Part shown: one piece after another, positions 40,156-50,650 of the stretch | How positions within the stretch are numbered: the first letter of the stretch is position 1 | Layout: each line of letters starts with the position of its first letter | Assembly (NCBI GenBank): GCA_002007465.1 | Contig: LNAC01000136.1 | Span: 493,211 to 557,210 of the forward strand | Length of the DNA stretch: 64,000 bases | From: Ailurus styani | Lineage: Eukaryota > Chordata > Mammalia > Carnivora > Ailuridae | Direction of reading: 5' to 3' | Made by a program: the position numbers and the translations under genes | Notes under the pieces: generated by a model | What the model saw: only the letters and a program-made list of their open reading frames with translations | Database searches by the model: none | Told to the model about the DNA's origin: nothing

Positions 40156-40230
40156 AAGCCCCTCCCGTGCGCCCTGCAGTGTCTTGGGTGCTTGGAATAC
40201 CTCAGTGAACAACCCAGATAGGACCCCCAT
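40156..40230 (-). mobile_element. L2 LINE fragment
   Basis: gtgtcttgggtgcttggaat, acctcagtgaacaacccaga and ccctgccttttgcagctgac follow the reverse of the L2 3' region ('ggcgctggggatacagtggtgaacaa' type). The young SINE inserted at its edge. Confidence 0.65.
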
Positions 40231-40944
40231 CCCCCACCCCTGCCTTTTGCAGCTGACATTTGGTGTGTGTCTTTGTAGGTGTGTGTGTGTATGGCGGAGG
40301 AAGAAAATAAACAACGCAATCATTTCCCTAGTATGTTAAAAGATGACCAATGTTACGGGAACAGAATGGTGTAAGGTGGGGTAGGACATGTACAGAATGA
40401 AGGAAGATGTTGACCTCATTGAGTTGCTGACAGACAGGCCAAGATATTTGCAGGAGGGCAGGATCCAGCACACTGACCCAGGCCTGGCAGGGACGTACCA
40501 GGAATTGAAGAGAACAGCTGCATACCCAGACACACACAGACCTAGAAGGCATCTGCTTCCCCCATTCCTACCTCGCTCATGGTCCTCTAGAGCACTGTCT
40601 TTGGCTGCTGGGCTGTCATGCAGAGGCAGACCCTGGAAAACATGTCCTTTTCATGTAACAAAAAATACAAGACACATTCAACATATACCTGGGTTGGTAG
40701 GGGTCAATTAAGGGAAAATGAATTGGTTCCAGAAATAACCAAAAACTCTCCATGATAAATGCCAATTCTTTTTCACAGTCAGCTAAGTAGAATTTAGGAT
40801 ACCATGAAATTAATGGAGTAGACTTTCTAAAATGAAAACATGGCCCAGTGACACAGCTAGGCTTATGAGTGGTAATCGAAACTACATGAGAAAAAGTATA
40901 AATAATTACATTTGGAGTTTGGTGAAACTACAACAGTTAGTATG
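40231..40944. other. no gene seen
   Basis: Short GT tract at 40,262-40,290. Mutually antisense frames at 40328-40711 have no domains. Confidence 0.45.
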
Positions 40945-41110
40945 AATCCCCAGATACTGAAGGATCAGCCAGGACATCTTTCTCAGCTCTCTCCCATTTT
41001 GTAGTGGAGGAAACTGAGGCACAGGCAGTTCAGGGACGAGCTGGTACGAGCTAGCGAGTGTGTGGCTGCGAGCCTGGTCCATGGAGCTGCACCCTGTCTC
41101 TGCCATGGGG
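40945..41110 (-). mobile_element. MIR SINE
   Basis: cccattttgtagtggaggaa, actgaggcacaggcagttca and the following gctagcgagtgtgtggctgc match the reverse MIR core. Confidence 0.75.
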
Positions 41111-41747
41111 GGCTCTTCCGGGGCCACTGTGCTTCTGCCAAGCTTCCTTGTCCATTGGAGGGGCTGACTGATAAAGACACTCCTAAATACCGTCAATTAT
41201 GAGACAGTTTCTTCTCACCTTTCCTTGAGGCAGTAATCAATTTTCTGCTCATTAATGTGCTGGGGCATGCTTGGACACTGCGTGAGTTACAAAACTGTAT
41301 TGTCCTTGGAGGAAAATCCAGTGCACGTATCACAACAACCAGATGAGGCCGGGAGAATACATCTAACTGTAATCTTTCAAGCCCAGCAGCATTTAGCTGA
41401 ACCCGAAATGCAGAATTTGAGCTCAGCCTCAGTGAACTGGTTAGATGAGATTTTTCAGATCTGGTCTGATTTGTTTCTAGACAGCCTAAATCTTTGTTAA
41501 ATCTCACCATCAGATCTGCCTCTTCATGCCTACTTTGTAAGAATACATTTTTTTTTTAAGTCAATGAAGGCACGATGTATGATCTTAAAAAATATTTCAG
41601 GTCTTGTCCACAAATATCTATTAGGGACTGAGTGGTTGTTAAAAATCATCATCAGTACTAGAATTTGCCCCTCCTCTCAGTCTGAGCAGGTATTACTCAG
41701 AGGCATATGACTAGTGAGAACAATCCAACATTCAGTAAGAACAGTTT
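41111..41747. other. no feature recognised
   Basis: Antiparallel frames at 41193-41510 without domain. No named repeat. Confidence 0.4.
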
Positions 41748-41763
41748 AAGAATGACTTGCCAC

Positions 41764-42167
41764 GGGGCGCCTGGGTGGCTCAGTCGGTTAAGCATCCGAC
41801 TCTCGATTCCCGCTTGGGTCATGATCTCAGGATTTTGAGATTGAGGCCCCTGTTGAGCTCTGTACTGGGTGTGGAATCTGCTTAAGATTCTCTCTTCCAG
41901 GCCGCCTGGCTCAGTCATTGGACGTCTTCGGCTCAGGTCATGATCCTAGGGTCCTGGGATTAAGCCCTGCGTCGGGCTCCCTGCTCAGCTGGGAGCCTGC
42001 TTCTCCCTCTCCCACTCCCTCTGCTTGTGTTCCTTCTCTCTCTGTCAAATAAATAAAATCTTAAAAAAAAAGATTCTTTCTCTCTCCCTCTGTCCTGGCG
42101 CCCTCCCCCAGCTCTCTCACCCTCTCTTTCTCTCTCTCAGAAAATGAATAAATAAATATAAATTTAA
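41764..42167 (+). mobile_element. CAN-SINE (outer, older) interrupted by a second CAN-SINE
   Basis: The left half (41764-41896: ggggcgcctgggtggctcag, tcggttaagcatccgactct, gaggcccctgttgagctctg) and right half (42070-42167: cctggcgccctcccccagct, ending aaataaatataaatttaaa) belong to one older SINE. A perfect 16-base duplication aagaatgacttgccac at 41748-41763 and 42168-42183 encloses the whole structure. The older type is shown by gtactgggtgtggaatctg. Confidence 0.96.
41897..42069 (+). mobile_element. CAN-SINE nested inside an older CAN-SINE
   Basis: Inner copy in the same orientation. The head is shortened (aggccgcctggctcagtcat), then cgtcttcggctcaggtcatg, gggtcctgggattaagccct, CT-rich body, caaataaataaaatctt and an A tail. 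Flanking aagattct at 41884-41891 and 42070-42077 is its target duplication, lying inside the outer SINE. Confidence 0.95.
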
Positions 42168-42183
42168 AAGAATGACTTGCCAC

Positions 42184-42405
42184 AGAAAAAAAGGAAAAGT
42201 AGACATTTTAGAATTACATTTGAGTCTATAATCTTATCCTCATTTTTCAGATGCTCTTCATTTGTGATTACTTTTCAGACTCATCATTTTGTTCATCTCA
42301 AATTAAAAGATTACTCAAAAATCTCTTACAAACATTAAAATTTCTATCTCATGTTTAGCTTTATAGCACTGTTATAGATCTTAATTTTTACCTCCCCCCT
42401 CCCCT
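42184..42405. other. no feature; leads into gap
   Basis: AT-rich DNA ending in a C-rich edge (cctcccccctcccct). Confidence 0.4.
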
Positions 42406-42783
42406 NNNNNNNNNNNNNNNNNNNNNNNNNNNNNNNNNNNNNNNNNNNNNNNNNNNNNNNNNNNNNNNNNNNNNNNNNNNNNNNNNNNNNNNNNNNNNNN
42501 NNNNNNNNNNNNNNNNNNNNNNNNNNNNNNNNNNNNNNNNNNNNNNNNNNNNNNNNNNNNNNNNNNNNNNNNNNNNNNNNNNNNNNNNNNNNNNNNNNNN
42601 NNNNNNNNNNNNNNNNNNNNNNNNNNNNNNNNNNNNNNNNNNNNNNNNNNNNNNNNNNNNNNNNNNNNNNNNNNNNNNNNNNNNNNNNNNNNNNNNNNNN
42701 NNNNNNNNNNNNNNNNNNNNNNNNNNNNNNNNNNNNNNNNNNNNNNNNNNNNNNNNNNNNNNNNNNNNNNNNNNNNNNNNNNN
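42406..42783. other. assembly gap (378 N)
   Basis: A run of N between a C-rich left edge and cgtccccccaggggc on the right. The 181-codon frame through it is not a gene. Confidence 0.99.
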
Positions 42784-42879
42784 CGTCCCCCCAGGGGCTT
42801 GATTATCACAATTCCTTTAACTCGGATAATTAGAAGCTGAAAAGTGGCCCTGGGAAGGGCGGGGAAGCCAACATATTTA

Positions 42880-42930
42880 GTGCATTTTATGGCCCAGGAA
42901 GTGTGCCGTGCATTTAAATCTCCCAAATCT
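42880..42930 (-). mobile_element. MIR SINE, left part
   Basis: tagtgcattttatggcccag and gtgccgtgcatttaaatctc are the start of a reverse MIR that resumes after the SINE at 43138. Confidence 0.55.
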
Positions 42931-43137
42931 GGGATGCCTGGGTGGCTCTGTCAGTTACGCATCTGACCATTGGTTTTGGCTCAGATCATGATCTCAGGGT
43001 CCTGGGATCAAGCCCCACGTTGAGCTCGGTGCTCAGGGAGTCTGCTTGAGGATTTTCTCTCTCCATCTGCCCCTCTTCCTTGTCCCACACACTCTCTCTC
43101 TTTAAGATAAGTAAATCTTTTTTAACCCCACCCCCTG
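42931..43137 (+). mobile_element. CAN-SINE, older subfamily, inserted in a MIR
   Basis: gggatgcctgggtggctctg, tcagttacgcatctgaccat, gatctcagggtcctgggatc, gttgagctcggtgctcaggg and a CT-rich end with ataagtaaatctttttt. Flanks cccaaatc (42922-42929) and gccaaatc (43137-43144) form the duplication, one base different. Confidence 0.92.
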
Positions 43138-43270
43138 CCAAATCCTATGTCGTAGTCATTAAGATTCCCATTTGAGAGTCCAAGAGCCCAGCCCATGAAG
43201 AGTGTGCATTGCCCAAGCCACAGAGCCGATAAGGCGCAAGTGACCTCCAGACCTCACCTATTCTGAATTA
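43138..43270 (-). mobile_element. MIR SINE, right part
   Basis: Continues the MIR at 42880: ttaagattcccatttgagag, ttgcccaagccacagagccg and aagtgacctccagacctcac. Confidence 0.6.
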
Positions 43271-43378
43271 AAAGCTTATAGTTTTCATATCCTCTCTTTC
43301 TCCTCCCCTTTCTTCCATTACCCTGCCAGTTTTCCCTAGATCGAATTTAAACACTGTGAGGTAAACTGTAGGGTTTTT

Positions 43379-43516
43379 TGTTTTGTTTTGTTTTTTTAAA
43401 GTAGGCATACGCCCAACATGGAGCCTGATGCTGGGCTTGAACTTACAACTGAGAGATCAAGACTTGAGCTGAGATCATGATCGGACACTTAACCGACTGA
43501 ACCACCCAGATGCTCC
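43379..43516 (-). mobile_element. CAN-SINE, old and shortened
   Basis: About 138 bp. The T-rich tail (tgttttgttttgttttttt) is followed by gtaggcatacgcccaacatg, gagatcatgatcggacactt and gaaccacccagatgctcc; the GA-rich body is missing. Duplications aaactgtagggttttt (43363-43378) and aaattgtggttttt (43517-43530) are imperfect, in keeping with age. Confidence 0.88.
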
Positions 43517-43530
43517 AAATTGTGGTTTTT

Positions 43531-43679
43531 AATCCTTGGACAGATTTCTAAAAAAAAGAGTAATAATAATTCATCCACTGCTTTCCATAGTTCCCACCAG
43601 AGAGTCAGAACTTTATCCATGTCCTACTCCTGGGAACCTGGGAACTGGCAAACCAGGTAGAGACGAAACAGAAGCAGTA
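43531..43679. other. no feature recognised
   Basis: Short unique-looking interval. Confidence 0.4.
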
Positions 43680-43880
43680 ATTCATTCGACACATCCTCCT
43701 AGATCATAGCGCCGTGTTCTAAAAATGGGCTGGGTACTGAGGTAAGGGGGAAGAATGAGACTTTCTCTGCTTCCGTGCTCAGGGAGCACCCAGACTCATG
43801 GCAGAGAGGGTCATGTCCGCTACAGGTGTGGTGTCCCGGTCCAATGGGGAGGCACTGGTGTGTGGGAGAGGGGTTACAAG
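43680..43880 (-). mobile_element. L2 LINE fragment
   Basis: Reverse L2: attcattcgacacatcctcc, tgggctgggtactgaggtaa, tctgcttccgtgctcaggga and gcacccagactcatggcag follow the L2 3' region in order. Confidence 0.65.
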
Positions 43881-44259
43881 TTAAGCTTTCCTCAGCAGAA
43901 TAGACTGAAAATCCAATAGACATTCAGGGAGGTGAGTGACCAGAGCTCATTTTCTGGAGGTCACAGAACAGGAACTACAGGGCAGTAAATCAGAATTTCA
44001 CTGACAAAGGGAAGTGCCCTTTGCAGAGGGGACTGCGTTGTTTGTAGGGTGGTTGGAGCCCATTTTCTCCTGCCTCATCTCAAGGACAATGTGTTATTCC
44101 CATTTGATTGTGTAAGTACACAAAATGGGACCATGAAAGCTTTATGTGAAAATGTTTCAGTGAGGCAGGCTACTTTATTGTAACATACCTGTCCTCAGCT
44201 AAGCTTCATTTGAGGAGGACAGACATGTCTTATCCACCTGTGTTTTTCCCCACTTGGTG
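43881..44259. other. no feature recognised
   Basis: Unique-looking DNA; nothing supported. Confidence 0.4.
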
Positions 44260-44273
44260 GAGTCCCATAATTA

Positions 44274-44476
44274 ATTAACTAATTTTCTAAAGATTTATTT
44301 ATTTATTTGACAGAGAGAAACACACCGAGAGAGGGAACACAAGCAGGGGGAGTGGGAGAGGGAGAAGCAGGCCTTCCACTGAGCAGGGAGCCTGATGTGG
44401 GGCTCGATCCCAGGACCCTGGGACCGTGACTTGAATGGAAGGCAGATGCCCAACGACTGAGCCACCCAGATGCCCC
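44274..44476 (-). mobile_element. CAN-SINE
   Basis: Reverse SINE: ctaaagatttatttatttat, gacagagagaaacacaccga, gagcagggagcctgatgtgg, ccctgggaccgtgacttgaa and gagccacccagatgcccc. Imperfect duplication gagtcccataatt (about 44260-44272) and gagtcacgtaatt (44478-44490). Confidence 0.93.
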
Positions 44477-44490
44477 AGAGTCACGTAATT

Positions 44491-45224
44491 TAAAAAACAG
44501 TACAGCGGTCCCAACAAATCTACAGAATCCATACTTGAAAATACATTCACTTGTCAGCCATTCAACTCCACATTTCAGGTGTCCCTTGAAAAGAACTAGT
44601 GGATTTTTAACCAACACTTGTCGTCACACAGGACTTTGAAGGAGCTCTTTCTGTCCCTGAGACCATCATACTTTGGTATTCATGGTGCTAAAGCAGATTT
44701 TGTGAAAGAATGGTGAGACTAATAACCCTCATAATGGTAGTCTCTATGAAATGGAATAAGGAATCTAAACCAATTATATGACAGTACAGAATACTTGAAT
44801 AGCTCCCAGAGAATATTCTTTGGCGAGAGCTGGTCTGCAAGGCCAGCGTTAGAAGAAGTATTCGAGAGAAAAATGTTTCAGGGTCACTGCAGCTACATGT
44901 CTGTCCTTTTTTAGGACTTTTCTCATCATTCTTGGGAGCGTCGCTATTGAAAATGGTTAGTCGCAAGGGCCTCCAAGGATGAGCTTTTGGGCTAATGTCT
45001 TGGAAAAGAATTTAGTTGAAAGGATTTATTACATTTAATTTAATAATACAATAGAAAAATCTAGTGCAATTGGTTTTTCCTCAGTTAGTCTGCGTTGGCC
45101 TTTTAAAGGTCCTCTTTTGTGGTTAAGAGGCCATGAACATCAAGTTGAGGGTGTCGGCCTTGTAGGTAGCTCACACTCCTTCATGTCTTCCAGTTTTCAA
45201 TGGTTTCACGGAGGCTGGAGTGGA
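44491..45224. other. no feature recognised
   Basis: AT-rich unique-looking DNA. The 92-residue minus frame at 44688-44966 has no domain. Confidence 0.4.
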
Positions 45225-45415
45225 AGCCAGCTCAATGACTTATTGCCGAATGACCCAGGGCCAGTCCCACTTTTTTCTTCTGTAAATACTCACCTTACAG
45301 GGTTATGGGAAGGCTCAGAGGAGATAAGGAACAAATGAGAATTAAGGTCCAGGGCTTAGCTTAATGCCTGTCACCTAGTAAGCCAATCCCTTAATAATCA
45401 CTAGCTGAAAACAGT
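45225..45415 (+). mobile_element. MIR SINE
   Basis: atgacttattgccgaatgac, ccagggccagtcccactttt, ctgtaaatactcaccttaca, gggttatgggaaggctcaga and tgcctgtcacctagtaagcc follow MIR throughout. Confidence 0.8.
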
Positions 45416-45489
45416 GGGGTTCGGGCAGTCCTTAATAGGAACTGTGTTTGCTTATCCTCATTTTAGAGTTAAAACAACAGCATAGGCAA

Positions 45490-45690
45490 CGATTCTTAAT
45501 AGGTGTCTTTTATTGAGCAGAAGAGCTAAGTGCTCTAGTATGTTATTTTATTTGCTCTCTACAACCAACCACTGTGGAAAGGAGGTTTGTGGCCACTCCG
45601 GAGCACAGTGATGAAGTCCCTCGCCTAAGGTCACCCAGACAGTGCTGTGGTTGGTGCTCGGAAGTTCCCGCGGGCCTGTCTGAAGAGCCT
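45490..45690 (-). mobile_element. MIR SINE
   Basis: Reverse MIR: gtgtcttttattgagcagaa, taagtgctctagtatgttat, ctctacaaccaaccactgtg and ctcgcctaaggtcacccaga. It faces the plus-strand MIR at 45225-45415 across 74 bases. Confidence 0.8.
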
Positions 45691-45815
45691 GCTTCTGCAC
45701 CGCGTCCTTCCCGCGGCTGCCCGTAGAACACGAGCGCTGCGTCCTGTCCTGGTGTCGGCTGGGGGAGGACACAGCGCTCTGCGCCCTCTGCCTCTGCTCT
45801 CTGGGGTCCCGAGCC
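45650..45815. promoter_or_regulatory. small CpG-dense patch
   Basis: About 15 CpG dinucleotides fall within some 165 bases (for example cccgcgggcc, caccgcgtcc, cccgcggctg, acgagcgctgcg). Most of the window is CpG-poor, so this stands out. It overlaps the end of a MIR and is shorter than usual CpG-island criteria. No transcription start or exon can be shown. Confidence 0.35.
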
Positions 45816-46825
45816 CATCCTCTTTCCAGTTGGGGGGCTATAGAGAAAAGTCAGGAGTCACTGACTCTGTTTATTATTACTCTACGTTTATTAGAAGATA
45901 TATCTGGAATGTGATATTTGTTTTTCGTGGATAAGGTGTCTTTTAAAAATAAGTGAATAATGATCCTGGTGGGAGGCAGATATGGTGGGAAATTGTCCAG
46001 GCGGTGTGTGGTGGCTGCGTTGTGGGAAACTCTGCTACATGTCTCCCACCTCTCCATGGGTAGGTTTCTCTCCTCCTCCTTCTCCCTTTTCAGCCACTCC
46101 CTTGTCCTCTTCACTGCACTCCCCCGGCCAACATACACAGGAAAAAGAGCAGTGGTGAGTGAAGCTAGTTGGCCTGATTGTGGCGTGGACAGTGGGTGGA
46201 TAGATGGAAGTTGAGGTTCTTATTTGATGTTATTTGGCTTCCATGAGCTTGGCTATCCATCTAGCACGGCCTTCGTGTTCTGTCACCCACCGTGAGAGGT
46301 TCCCGTTGTCTGCATGATTAAAGTGTAAAGTGATGCCTTCAGCATTGTGGCTTCTGTGATTCTCCTTCTAATTACCAGGAAAAGGGTCACTGGTTTATGA
46401 GCTCATCTTCTGAGGCTCTTTATTGGCATTAAACCTGGCTCTGATCTGTGAAAGTGGACAATTTCCAAGGCATTTCCCCATCCCCGAGAGCTCCATGGAG
46501 ATCATATTTGCGGGAAGCATATCCATAAAGTAATTAGCCGTTGAGTGGATGGACCTGCCCCCAGTGAATACCCAGGCTCTCAGCCTAATCGCCTGTCTGC
46601 CTGGCTGGTGGCTCCTGCCTTCTTTGGGGATAGTTAGCACAGCTGATTGTTTCTGAGCCTGGTAAAAAGTTACATTATATTTGCATTTATACTTATCCTA
46701 ACAGCAAGGGGTGGGCTGATGTAACCCCTTGCCCTTTTGACTGAGGACATTCATGTCGACTGTGCAGAGGATTTAATTTCTAACACAAATGGAAGTAGTT
46801 CTAGAATGTCGGGTAGCCAGCTGAC
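45816..46825. other. no gene seen
   Basis: Unique-looking DNA; the frames at 45851-46214 and 46395-46640 have no domain. Confidence 0.45.
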
Positions 46826-47240
46826 ATTTTTCAGGTTTGAGGGGTATGACCGGCATTAGCTATCTGAAGCAACGATGAAATTGTCTCGTTTCCTCCCCTT
46901 TGCTATTTACGCAAGCCTGACCAGAGAATTTGGTTTTCAGTAATCTTAGTGGATCAAGTAAATCACACTGAACTTTAAACTTTAGATGGGTTGCCTCGCC
47001 TAGCCGCCCTTGATGGTAAGTGGAAATGGTGGNATTTTTCATGTTTGAGGGGTATGACCGGCATTAGCTATCTGAAGCAACGATGAAATTGTCTCGTTTC
47101 CTCCCCTTTGCTATTTACGCAAGCCTGACCAGAGAATTTGGTTTTCAGTAATCTTAGTGGATCAAGTAAATCACACTGAACTTTAAACTTTAGATGGGTT
47201 GCCTCGCCTAGCCGCCCTTGATGGTAAGTGGAAATGGTGG
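46826..47240 (+). repeat. 207-bp near-perfect direct duplication around a single N
   Basis: 46826-47032 and 47034-47240 are identical apart from one base (G at 46834, T at 47042). The only base between them is an N at 47033. The copies start atttttca and end gtggaaatggtgg. Such identity with a lone N is expected when a gap was closed by placing overlapping ends side by side. A very recent real duplication is the alternative. Confidence 0.95.
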
Positions 47241-48654
47241 TTATCGAAGTTCAAGGGGCTTGGAGGGGCGTGGGGAAAGCCCCCTGCCCCCAAGGCTATC
47301 TCCAGACTCCTTGAAATGACCAGTTCATTTCTTTTGAAGCTCCTGGTGTCTGTTTTTATCTGCAACCCACTACTTGTGCTAGTGGGTTAAGGTGGAATAG
47401 ATTGAGATGGGATTGGTGATAGGAGGGAGATGGAATGGAGGGTCGAATACCTTGGAAGCAAGGTCCCTGCTCTGAGTTCATGTCTCGGCCAGAAACAGTA
47501 GAAGGTTCCAGAGAAGGGAAGTGGGACTGTAAAGACAGATTCACATAATCTTTATGGATGTACCCGAGGCAAGTCTGTGCCTGCTATGCTATGTGGAGTA
47601 CCTCTTGCAGCCTGGCTGTTTTCTGTGTACCAAAGAAAAAGGAATGATGGAAGGCTTTAGTACGTACACCAGTGAGAACCACCCATGGTCATGAAATCTG
47701 AACACAAACACAAGAGATGTTTTATGTCCTTAATTTGTTTGATGCCTAGGCACACAACTGCTTTTTTGGACATCACACATCCCATTACCACCTGGGCCCA
47801 GAAGCACTGTGTGTGGCTGCCTCTCATTGTCTCCCTCCAGCCGTCGTTTCATCTTCCCCGGCTCCCTCCTCCTGGCCCTTCTCACCCCTTCCTTCTTCTT
47901 ATGTCTCAGCAAATGCCAGCGACGCAAGAACACCTGCCAGTAAACTCCTAAATGCATTATGCGCAGTAAGAGAAGAGCGGCTTGGTGATTTGGTTCCTAC
48001 ATATGCTTTCATTTGGGAGGACCATTTCAATTCTTGAGAGCACTGCAAATATATATAAAATAAGTAGGCATCTCTGCCATCAGCCCTGTTAGAGAGTACA
48101 TAAGCATTTATTTCCCTTGGAGGTAAAGGCAAGCCTCAAAAAAGGGGAATAAATACAATAAGGCTCATTTCCCCTTTGTACCCAGCCATGAGTGGTATCA
48201 GCTGTTGTACCTTGCAAGTGAAAACAGATACAAATATTCCATTGTGCCAGCAAACATCTGCTAACCACTGTTACTGCAATTCTGTTTCTCTTCTTCAGCT
48301 AAGCTTCAGCTGAGTTGGGTGTTTGAGTGTTGTAACATCCTCAGGATTAGACCCCGAGGGAGGAATACAAAACCGTATTCTACTATACTTTCCAGTATGT
48401 TCTTTCTTTCAGCAAAGCAATTTTGCTTGCTGTTCCCTCCCTCTGGTGCCTTTGTGGGAACATTCTCATGACCTGGAATTCTCCTCTTACTTTCCTCTAA
48501 GCCAGATCTTTCTTCAGCCAGATTCCACCTTGGATTTTCTGTTTTTCTTTTCTCGTTAGTCCTTACCCCTGGAGAGAGAGCTGTCAGTGTGCATGACTTT
48601 TATGTGGATTGTGTTGCTTTCTATGTGTATATAATAAGCCCCCTTTCCATATAC
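47241..48654. other. no gene seen
   Basis: Frames at 47356-48132 and 48323-48559 overlap on both strands without domains. No CAN-SINE, L1 or MIR recognised with confidence. Confidence 0.45.
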
Positions 48655-48860
48655 AGAGACTGATATACTGCCAAAAGCACAGGACCAGGAGTCAGAAATT
48701 CGGACAATCCTTATGTGTGTGACCTTGGACTTGGTATCCATGTCTTTGGGCTTCAGTGTCCCCATCTGTGAGATGAAGGATAATCCCTTCTATGCCACTC
48801 ACACCACTTTGTGGTCAAGGACTTAATTTGCTAAAGTGCGTTAAAATGTGCTTTGTAATC
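48655..48860 (+). mobile_element. MIR SINE
   Basis: agcacaggaccaggagtcag, tgtgtgtgaccttggacttg, cagtgtccccatctgtgaga and taaaatgtgctttgtaatct follow MIR order. Confidence 0.85.
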
Positions 48861-49885
48861 TGTAGCTCATGTGAAATACATGTGTGTGGTATGAGTTTTT
48901 AAAAGTCAGAAATAGTTTCTTAAACTGAAGAACTGTATCACACGAACATTTAGCTCAAGCTTAGCTCAAGCTTAGATGTGGTGCCTCCCCTCCCACCCCC
49001 CAAGCCAAGCCTTGGCTTCCCTTGCTCTAGGGAAGGGAAAGCCACAGCGGAAATGGTAATAGAAGCAAAAGAAATTATTTTTTGGTTTTTAAAAGCTTCC
49101 CAGAACTCAAACCCTAGTAACTTAAGGGTAATTTGACAGTGACTTTAGGAATCTGCAGAGGTAGCTTTGACCATGAGATTTTTACTACCAATCCAGACTT
49201 TGTAACCAAACCATAGTACATTTGCACTGTATTTCATATAGTTTCTGATTGCTTACCCAGGGCAGAGTGGATGCTCAAGAAATATTGAGTAAGATATAAT
49301 ATAGCAAGAAGTTATAAGAATTTTATAAATAAGTAATAATTTGCCCTTCAGAAAATTTTGGACATTATGCTATTATTTTCTTTGGAGGAACTACTAAAAA
49401 GCATTTCTTATTAGCCCTGGAATAAAATAAAACTTTAAATTCGGCATGCATGAGATAACACACATATCCTGGGGTAGTTCAGTGTTGGTTCAGATAATCA
49501 GAAAATCTCAAATTGTCCTGTAAGAGTATTTTTTCTCTTATGGCTTCTGGTTTCTGATGTTCAAGGACCATTGGTTTCACATTTGTCCACTCAGATAGTA
49601 AAACTCTGCAGTTCTGTTGTAGACCAGAAATGAGTGATATTTTTATAGCGTACTCTGGACAACTGACACATCTTTATCACTCCATCTGGGGACTCATCAT
49701 GGCATCAAAACCTGGAAGCAAAGCATGGTGAGGCTATGGAGAGAGGAAGCCACCAAGAAGCAGTATTTCCATACCTTGCCTTTGAAGAAGACAGAAGGCA
49801 TCAGAATAACGCAGCACATTGAAGACTTCTCTGATTTCATAACAAGTCCTCCCCTCCCCGTGTATACCACCCTCACCGGAGAAAA
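48861..49885. other. no gene; 11-bp repeat at 48950-48975
   Basis: The unit ttagctcaagc occurs twice in tandem with a partial third copy (48950-48975), creating two aagctt hexamers. The rest is AT-rich unique-looking DNA. Confidence 0.5.
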
Positions 49886-49902
49886 CCCCCAAAGCCCCAT
49901 TC

Positions 49903-50108
49903 ATTCATGCGTTCATTCGTTTGTTCGCTCGTTTTAGAGAGAGTGAGAGTGTGAGCTAGGGTTTGGAGCAGAGGGAGAGGGAGAGAGAGAATCCCAAGCA
50001 GGCTCCACGCTGAACGTGCCCCAATACGGGCTCGATCTCATGACAGATCACGAACTGAGCCAAAATCAAGAGTCATCCGCTTAACTGACTGAGCCACCCA
50101 GGTGCCCC
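49903..50108 (-). mobile_element. CAN-SINE with a diverged tail, last SINE in the window
   Basis: Reverse SINE: the tail is replaced by a ttcattcatgcgttcattcg-like array, then ttttagagagagtgagagtg, aagcaggctccacgctgaac, caaaatcaagagtcatccgc and gagccacccaggtgccc. Duplicated cccccaaagccc flanks both ends (near 49887-49898 and 50108-50119). An older subfamily. Confidence 0.92.
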
Positions 50109-50125
50109 CCCCCAAAGCCCTATTT

Positions 50126-50650
50126 ATGAAAAAAGCAAGCAGAAATTTGAGCTCTTCTGATTGTTTTGAGAATAACTTTACTGATCTCTACGTTTAATCC
50201 ATGTCTTCTGGTCAGGCCACCGGGCCGGCTGTTCTCATCTCTGGTTCCTAGGCTTCATCCTGGTCATGGTTACAATTTAGGAAGAGTCTAGTTCTGGGTA
50301 AGGGGCTGTCATCCTCTTCTGGGGAACCCACAGATCATGTCTTAAGAAAACAGAACGGTATCAAAAGAAAAAAGAAAACAGAATTGTCAGACAACTACTT
50401 TTTAGCTCCTTAGGTACCATATATAACCTATAGTCTATGTTGTAGAAAAAGTCTATGCTCTAAAAAATTCTCTTAAAACTTGACTTTGAGATACAGTTTA
50501 CATTCAATAAAATGTGCCCATTTGAAGTGTGCAGCTTGAGGTGCTAAGACTGGGTAAAGCCTATGCCTTCGGTAGGTAGAAAGGTAGCACCTAAAGAAGG
50601 CATCAAACTTTCTCCGATGTTCTGTACATGCATTTCAAATTGCTTCCTCT
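50126..50650. other. no feature recognised
   Basis: Unique-looking DNA with A-rich patches; no exon or repeat family. Confidence 0.4.

Noticed and set aside
42381..42926. 181-codon minus frame
   Set aside because: It spans the 378-base gap; the readable parts are a C-rich edge and a MIR fragment.
5588..50108. CAN-SINE heads as functional tRNA genes
   Set aside because: The heads retain A- and B-box-like motifs, but they lack a tRNA cloverleaf and are fused to SINE bodies with target duplications.
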